A model generated the notes under the pieces. That model had not been told where the DNA came from and did not search any database. It was given only the letters and a program-made list of their open reading frames with translations. From Echinarachnius parma (taxonomy: Eukaryota > Echinodermata > Echinoidea > Clypeasteroida > Echinarachniidae): DNA of 64,000 bases. Location: contig JBAMJV010008286.1 in NCBI GenBank assembly GCA_037951105.1, positions 26,609 to 90,608 on the forward strand, written 5' to 3'. The position numbers and the translations under genes are program-made. Below are positions 57,419-64,000 of the stretch, one piece after another. The first letter of the stretch is position 1. Each line of letters opens with the position of its first letter.

Positions 57419-58195
57419 TAGCCTAGGAAACATACAAATGTCAAATTAGCACATAACATATTTGACCAGGATTAATATTTTAATGGTGCTTTTCACGTTT
57501 TAGGGGTTACTGAATTTTGTCCATGTCTTTTTTTGGTAACGCGAGTTAACAAACAGGATTCTTCTGTAAAGGTTCCTAAATATAGCTCTGTCAGTCTTTT
57601 TTGTGTTATCTAGTTAGTGCAAATCTACTTAATCCTTGGTGATAAAATCAGCCTACAGTTCGATAAAATAATGTGAGTTACTGCACATTGAAGTAGTCAA
57701 TGTACCATAAAGTGTAACGCGAGTTACCGTGGAAATGCCCTTATCACCTTGAAAATTTCAAACTTAGATAAAGGAGGATCTTTTGTTATTATGGAGGAAT
57801 ATGGACACACCATAATACTAGTAGTGTTGATTCAACTGTAGTTTCTGTTATTAGCTGAAATAAATTTTGGTTAAAAATATGAGATTTAGAATGTTTGTAT
57901 TTCCTGAATGAAGGTATCTTAATCTACCTTCTATAAAATTTGATCATCAGAAATCATGTTTAAGTATGTTTTTTCATCAAATAAAAATTACTCAGATTAC
58001 AGTGCTTGAATGGGCGGCAATCTTTGAAGTGGCCCGTTTCTCCCTTGTTTTAAAACTGCTAAAGCCATTTTCCAAATCTCTGTTACTCATTTTCATAGGG
58101 TTTGCCTTCGTCTGAATATGAAGAATTTTACTGTGATGGGGGCCATCTAAAAATTACATATGCATATTTTGGTCCGAAATTTACCATGTGGTCCA
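57419..58195. other. Unassigned AT-rich DNA
   Basis: Nothing recognised; 'taacgcgagttac' occurs twice (57537, 57716). Confidence 0.45.

Positions 58196-58223
<28 letters not shown>
58196..58223. repeat. poly-C, 28 C
   Basis: Longest uninterrupted homopolymer in the window; the proline-run frame is an artefact. Confidence 0.96.
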
Positions 58224-58226
<3 letters not shown>

Positions 58227-58308
58227 CTCTTGGGATCGCGCGTGACTTCACCGCTCGCCGGGTAGTCTCCATCATGTGTTCAGTCGTTCCGGATCCTGCA
58301 TGCAGTGC

Positions 58309-58456
58309 AGCAGGGATGCCAGTTTTCAGGCAAAAGCCTGAATTTCAGGCCCCTAGCTCCTACAAATTCAGGCTTATTTGTACTGTTTTGCACACAAACA
58401 AAGTATCAAGACTCCATTTTCAGGCTATCAACCTGCAGGTCACTGGCATCCCTGAG
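58309..58456. mobile_element. ~150 bp MITE-like element
   Basis: CAGGGATGCCAGT at the left and ACTGGCATCCCTG at the right are inverted, flanked by GCAGTGCAG/GAGTGCAG. Repeated TTCAGGC/GCCTGAA words lie inside. Confidence 0.65.
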
Positions 58457-59372
58457 TGCAGCCATTGCTTGCTTGAGACACGAAGCCTTGCAAACAATGA
58501 GACCCCCCTCCCCCTGTATGCATACCATACACATCGGTGCGAACCCCCTCCCCCCTTTTGTGCGTACATACTTTGTAGATGGCCTATAACCATGTCTAAA
58601 TTGCCTACGAAGGACCACTTATTGGTCTTATTGTGGTGTAAGGTCACAAATCATCTTCTAAATTACAGCAAATTTGTATATGAATTATAGTTTTAGCATT
58701 TCTGACATGATTTAAACAGAATTATGGTAACGTAACATGCTGTTCAAATTACCTTGATTACGAAATTTCTGACAGGACATACATTAAATGATCACGGTGG
58801 ACGATCGTATCTTCAACTTATGCTGTTAGGTAAAGACAAAATCCTGTCTCGTTCTCGGATCGATAGAATTCAAAAGTCATCACAGGATCTCGGATTTATG
58901 CATTCAACTATTATTGTACTATTTTTTGTTTAAATGTACACTGATAGCAATTTGTTCATTTTAAATTTGAATCTTAGACTTAAATTTTCAATTTATCCGC
59001 ATAGAGCGTACATGTACATAATATAGAATAAAGTAACATTTTCATGAATTGTGCTCTAATTTATTATTGTACCTTTTTAAAAATTATTTGTTGTGTATTA
59101 TGTTTTTCATTTATTTTTTTTATTGTGACTTTTAGACTTAAATCTTCTAATTGGCAATACACTATTATTTTTTTTCACTGTATAAAAGTCAAATTGGCAA
59201 CTATGCAAAAAATAGAAGACTAGTTTGGATGAACTTGGAACAATTGAGCTAACATGTAAAAATGGCAAGTTAAAATAAGATGTTGCCAATTTGGAGTTGC
59301 CAATTTGAGTGTTTATGTACTAAAATGTTGTTACTTCTTGATGGGTTAAAATAACAACTGTAAATTTTAGTT
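58457..59372. other. Unassigned AT-rich DNA
   Basis: Nothing recognised; the frames at 58305-58690 follow the C run and the MITE. Confidence 0.45.
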
Positions 59373-59814
59373 TTAAAGGGGACCACCAGGCAAAGAACAA
59401 CACATTATTATATGTTTTGGTACCGTTTTGTGATATCAGATACCCAACATTTTGCAAAGGGTTGTGTAATTCATAAACAAAGCAATTAATTTCCACTACT
59501 TACGGAACCACTGCTATTTCCTGGTTCCATACGGGCCAACCATTTGCGAGTGCGCCAATGCTATTCACGCGCACGTTTGTAAACAATAGATTCCCGGGCG
59601 ATTCGTTCGCTCTGCACACGTTGCAATTCACCGCACACATAGCAGTCTGCGTAATTCAAACCGCATGAACGCATGCTTTAGCATGGTGATGCGTTTCCAA
59701 TTATATATTTTTTTTCTGGAAACATATTTTTGTGAACTTGTTGATGGAATGGAATACTAAAGATGTTACCTTTCTTTAATAAGAATATTATTTTTGGGTG
59801 GTGGTACCCTTTAA
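59373..59814. mobile_element. 442 bp TTAAAGGRR-type MITE at the start of the array
   Basis: The left TTAAAGGGGACCACCAGGCA and the right TGGTGGTACCCTTTAA are inverted, with TTAA at both edges. Its right ~240 bp forms part of the 533 bp tandem unit that follows. Confidence 0.75.
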
Positions 59815-62770
59815 GTTGAGTGAGGTTTAAGTTTAATTTTGTTTGAAGTTTATGTGTATGTACACTTACATGTATGTAAAGCATTATTATGTGTTATATG
59901 CGAAAATGATCACTTCACGGAAATGCACGTTTTTCCAAAATGCTCAACATTTGCACTTGTAAAAAAAAAGAAGATGTTTTTAGCTAATATATTGGCCATC
60001 ATTTGCAACACTGTTCCCATCCTCCCTAATAGGTTATGAAAATCAATTTTGGAAGACATATTGACCTTTGGGCCCACTGTCTAAATGGGCATAACATATG
60101 ACAGGCACGTTTGTAAACAATATATTCCCGGGCGATTCGTTCGCTCTGCACACGTTGCAATTCACCGCACACATAGCAGTCTGCGTAATTCAAACCGCAT
60201 AAACGCATGCTTTAGCATGGTGATGCGTTTCCAATTTTTTTTTCTTTTTTCTGGAAACATATTTTTGTGAACTTGTTGATGGAATGGAATACTAAAGATG
60301 TTACCTTTCTTTAATAAGAATATTATTTTTGGGGTGGTGGTACCCTTTAAGTTGAGTGAGGTTTAAGTTTAATTTTGTTTGAAGTTTATGTGTATGTACA
60401 CTTACATGTATGTAAAGCATTATTATGTGTTATATGCGAAAATGATCACTTCACGGAAATGCACGTTTTTCCAAAATGCTCAACATTTGCACTTGTAAAA
60501 AAAAAATGATGTTTTTAGCTAATATGTTGGCCATCATTTGCAACACTGTTCCCATCCTCCCTAATAGGTTATGAAAATCAATTTTGGAAGACATATTGAC
60601 CTTTGGGCCCACTGTCTAAATGGGCATAAAATATGACAGGCACGTTTGTAAACAATAGATTCCCGGGCGATTCGTTCGCTCTGCACACGTTGCAATTCAC
60701 CGCACACATAGCAGTCTGCGTAATTCAAACCGCATGAACGCATGCTTTAGCATGGTGATGCATTTCCAATTATATATTTTTTTTCTGGAAACATATTTTT
60801 GTGAACTTGTTGATGGAATGGAATACTAAAGATGTTACCTTTCTTTAATAAGAATATTATTTTTGGGTGGTGGTACCCTTTAAGTTGAGTGAGGTTTAAG
60901 TTTAATTTTGTTTGAAGTTTATGTGTATGTACACTTACATGTATGTAAAGCATTATTATGTGTTATATGCGAAAATGATCACTTCACGGAAATGCACGTT
61001 TTTCCAAAATGCTCAACATTTGCACTTGTAAAAAAAAAATGATGTTTTTAGCTAATATGTTGGCCATCATTTGCAACACTGTTCCCATCCTCCCTAATAG
61101 GTTATGAAAATCAATTTTGGAAGACATATTGACCTTTGGGCCCACTGTCTAAATGGCATAAAATATGACAGGCACGTTTGTAAACAATAGATTCCCGGGC
61201 GATTCGTTCGCTCTGCACACGTTGCAATTCACCGCACACATAGCAGTCTGCGTAATTCAAACCGCATGAACGCATGCTTTAGCATGGTGATGCGTTTCCA
61301 ATTATATATTTTTTTTCTGGAAACATATTTTTGTGAACTTGTTGATGGAATGGAATACTAAAGATGTTACCTTTCTTTAATAAGAATATTATTTTTGGGT
61401 GGTGGTACCCTTTAAGTTGAGTGAGGTTTAAGTTTAATTTTGTTTGAAGTTTATGTGTATGTACACTTACATGTATGTAAAGCATTATTATGTGTTATAT
61501 GCGAAAATGATCACTTCACGGAAATGCACGTTTTTCCAAAATGCTCAACATTTGCACTTGTAAAAAAAAAATGATGTTTTTAGCTAATATGTTGGCCATC
61601 ATTTGCAACACTGTTCCCATCCTCCCTAATAGGTTATGAAAATCAATTTTGGAAGACATATTGACCTTTGGGCCCACTGTCTAAATGGGCATAAAATATG
61701 ACAGGCACGTTTGTAAACAATAGATTCCCGGGCGATTCGTTCGCTCTGCACACGTTGCAATTCACCGCACACATAGCAGTCTGCGTAATTCAAACCGCAT
61801 GAACGCATGCTTTAGCATGGTGATGCATTTCCAATTATATATTTTTTTTCTGGAAACATATTTTTGTGAACTTGTTGATGGAATGGAATACTAAAGATGT
61901 TACCTTTCTTTAATAAGAATATTATTTTTGGGTGGTGGTACCCTTTAAGTTGAGTGAGGTTTAAGTTTAATTTTGTTTGAAGTTTATGTGTATGTACACT
62001 TACATGTATGTAAAGCATTATTATGTGTTATATGCGAAAATGATCACTTCACGGAAATGCACGTTTTTCCAAAATGCTCAACATTTGCACTTGTAAAAAA
62101 AAAATGATGTTTTTAGCTAATATGTTGGCCATCATTTGCAACACTGTTCCCATCCTCCCTAATAGGTTATGAAAATCAATTTTGGAAGACATATTGACCT
62201 TTGGGCCCACTGTCTAAATGGGCATAAAATATGACAGGCACGTTTGTAAACAATAGATTCCCGGGCGATTCGTTCGCTCTGCACACGTTGCAATTCACCG
62301 CACACATAGCAGTCTGCGTAATTCAAACCGCATGAACGCATGCTTTAGCATGGTGATGCGTTTCCAATTATATATTTTTTTTCTGGAAACATATTTTTGT
62401 GAACTTGTTGATGGAATGGAATACTAAAGATGTTACCTTTCTTTAATAAGAATATTATTTTTGGGTGGTGGTACCCTTTAAGTTGAGTGAGGTTTAAGTT
62501 TAATTTTGTTTGAAGTTTATGTGTATGTACACTTACATGTATGTAAAGCATTATTATGTGTTATATGCGAAAATGATCACTTCACGGAAATGCACGTTTT
62601 TCCAAAATGCTCAACATTTGCACTTGTAAAAAAAAAATGATGTTTTTAGCTAATATGTTGGCCATCATTTGCAACACTGTTCCCATCCTCCCTAATAGGT
62701 TATGAAAATCAATTTTGGAAGACATATTGACCTTTGGGCCCACTGTCTAAATGGGTATAAAATATGACAG
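59571..62770. repeat. Six ~533 bp tandem repeats
   Basis: GCACGTTTGTAAACAATAGA marks unit starts at 59571, 60105, 60640, 61172, 61705 and 62238; the last unit ends at 62770. Unit lengths are 532-535 bp. Differences are a few point changes and single-base indels, plus changes in A/T runs, so the array is young. Each unit holds the right half of the MITE (to CCCTTTAAG) plus ~290 bp of flank ending 'aaatgggcataaaatatgac'. The identical small minus-strand frames in every unit are by-products. Confidence 0.95.
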
Positions 62771-63020
62771 GCAGTAAGACTTCTCATTCATCAAGCATTG
62801 ACTTGGTAAGATTGACAAAATAGGAACCTGACATGGTCTCACTCAAAGCGCCCTAAAACAAAAACTACACGTCCATAAGTACTTTTCTTGGTATCGTTGT
62901 TTATTAGAAAGGACCCTTTATCAAATTTTACAACTATGAGAGCATTTGAAATTGAATGATTCTTATTTCACATATATTATCTTATGAACTTTCAATGGAA
63001 TTAAAACCAATGCTGCATGA
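62771..63020. repeat. Dispersed repeat, fuller copy
   Basis: Contains the blocks shared with 14085-14215 and 17395-17460 in one continuous run. Confidence 0.58.
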
Positions 63021-63590
63021 GTATAGGTATTTGTCCTGCAACGGCCTGATTGAGAATTACTAAAATGTTCATGTCAATTTTCTTGTTTGAAAAGATATTT
63101 AATATCTGTATACATTTATTTGCATTCAAATAACCTTTATTTTTTTCATGATAATGGAATGTGGGTTGCGTTCATATTGTGGTGTGTTATTCTTTCATGT
63201 ACATTTCTACATGACTGAATTTTCATTTTACAGGGTTTGAATTCATGCTTCTACGCACGGTTAATCTATGCACGTATTCATCATACAAAATCCTGTACGA
63301 ATGATGTTGCTACGGGTAACAAGGATGATCTATATAAATAATTAATATATATATTTTTAAAATCACGATGTCCAGAGCCTCTTTGTATATGACTTGAAAG
63401 TTCTTGGTTGTCTGGGTGTGGCTCATTGACTGACTTGCATGTATTGGGTGTGATTTGCTGTGGTACAGAGGATAAAACAGAGAAAAACAAGTATTCATTA
63501 TCCATTAGTGGTGAAGTGTGATTTCATCAAAAATCTATTTTAGAATTGTCAATTTGAACTTCTTTTCCTAAAGAGCATGAAGGCATGATA
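63021..63590. other. Unassigned AT-rich DNA
   Basis: Nothing recognised. Confidence 0.45.
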
Positions 63591-63595
63591 TCTAT

Positions 63596-63790
63596 TCAGT
63601 GGCATAGCGTGGTCGGACTGATTGGGTGAGGGGGGGGGGGCACGCAACATTATTGGGGGGGGGGCCCACACCTTATGTATTTCTTGTTTTTTCCAAATAA
63701 TGTCCCTTATGTTTTCTATTTTTTTCTCCAAATTATTGGGGGGGGGGGGGGAGGGCTCGTTCCCCCCCGCCACCTCGTCGCTACCGCACT
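63596..63790. repeat. Dispersed GTGGCATAGCGTGGTC repeat with poly-G runs
   Basis: CAGTGGCATAGCGTGGTCGG then three G runs (63631-63640, 63654-63664, 63738-63751) and 'cgtcgctaccgcactgaat' at the end, an inverted echo of the start. It resembles fragments at 6899 and 36236. Confidence 0.65.
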
Positions 63791-64000
63791 GAATCTATCC
63801 CACATCTAAATGGTCCTCTCAGCCCCATACTTGTTTTCATTTGCATCACTTCAAACTGACTACAAATGGTTCGTATAACTCATTTGCACTATTCAGTTTG
63901 TTCCTTGGGTCTGTGTGGTTATATTTGGTCTCACTTAACGGTCACTAAAATCGAAGTTAGCAAGACTTCATTAGCTGCAGAGCTCTATGCCTTAGCTAGG
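63791..64000. other. Unassigned DNA to the window edge
   Basis: Nothing recognised. Confidence 0.4.

Noticed and set aside
59678..62551. Repeated 60- and 68-codon minus-strand frames
   Set aside because: Identical in every 533 bp tandem unit, with no domain; they are by-products of unit duplication.
59571..62770. CRISPR array
   Set aside because: Units are 533 bp with no short repeat/variable spacer pattern, and the genome is animal.

Overview
This is a 64 kb window of an animal nuclear genome. It is AT-rich and full of CA/GT arrays, G/C homopolymers and dispersed repeats, with no operons, no compact long ORFs and only short exon-like open frames bounded by GT/AG signals. The mobile-element mix (non-LTR retrotransposons, a Penelope-like relic, TTAAAGGRR-type DNA transposons, several families of long inverted-repeat or foldback elements) fits a marine invertebrate, perhaps an echinoderm or another invertebrate deuterostome. 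That placement is inference from general character only. No complete host gene is visible.

Layout. 0-7 kb: unassigned sequence, a ~185 bp degenerate tandem array, two snapback hairpins, a minus-strand LINE reverse transcriptase (RT) relic (4.35-4.99 kb), CTT and GT microsatellites, an AATTGG-rich repeat block and an exon-like segment with armadillo-like character (6543-6786). 7-12 kb: CA arrays split by a 3.76 kb element with 33 bp perfect terminal inverted repeats (TIRs) and many CGTAGGTAAC motifs. 12-21 kb: a chain of palindromic or TIR elements, a coding-like minus-strand remnant (16.54-16.8 kb) and a hammerhead-like motif. 21-26 kb: a 1.35 kb TIR element inside a minisatellite, then a 3.05 kb TTAA-flanked element carrying a THAP zinc-finger exon, best explained as a decayed Kolobok-like transposon. 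26.5-32.4 kb: a giant foldback element built from CCATCTTGAA-type repeats, containing a nested TIR element, a Penelope-like relic and an unidentified open frame. 32.8-39.4 kb: a GT array and several MITE (miniature inverted-repeat transposable element)-sized TIR or hairpin elements. 40.3-42.3 kb: a LINE relic with the end of its APE endonuclease and an RT domain, followed by a ~0.8 kb segment duplicated at 48.5-49.3 kb. 50.6-54.95 kb: a foldback element with a related one nested inside it; a paralogous empty site at ~56.2 kb indicates insertion at TA. 55.7-57.4 kb: the best splice-bounded host exon candidate and two unidentified coding-like patches. 59.4-62.8 kb: a TTAA-type MITE whose right half plus flank was amplified into six ~533 bp tandem copies.

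Almost everything recognisable is mobile or repetitive DNA, and most elements look non-autonomous or broken. No cooperating gene set was found. The most interesting material is structural: nested elements, paralogous empty sites, and a tandem array born from a transposon.
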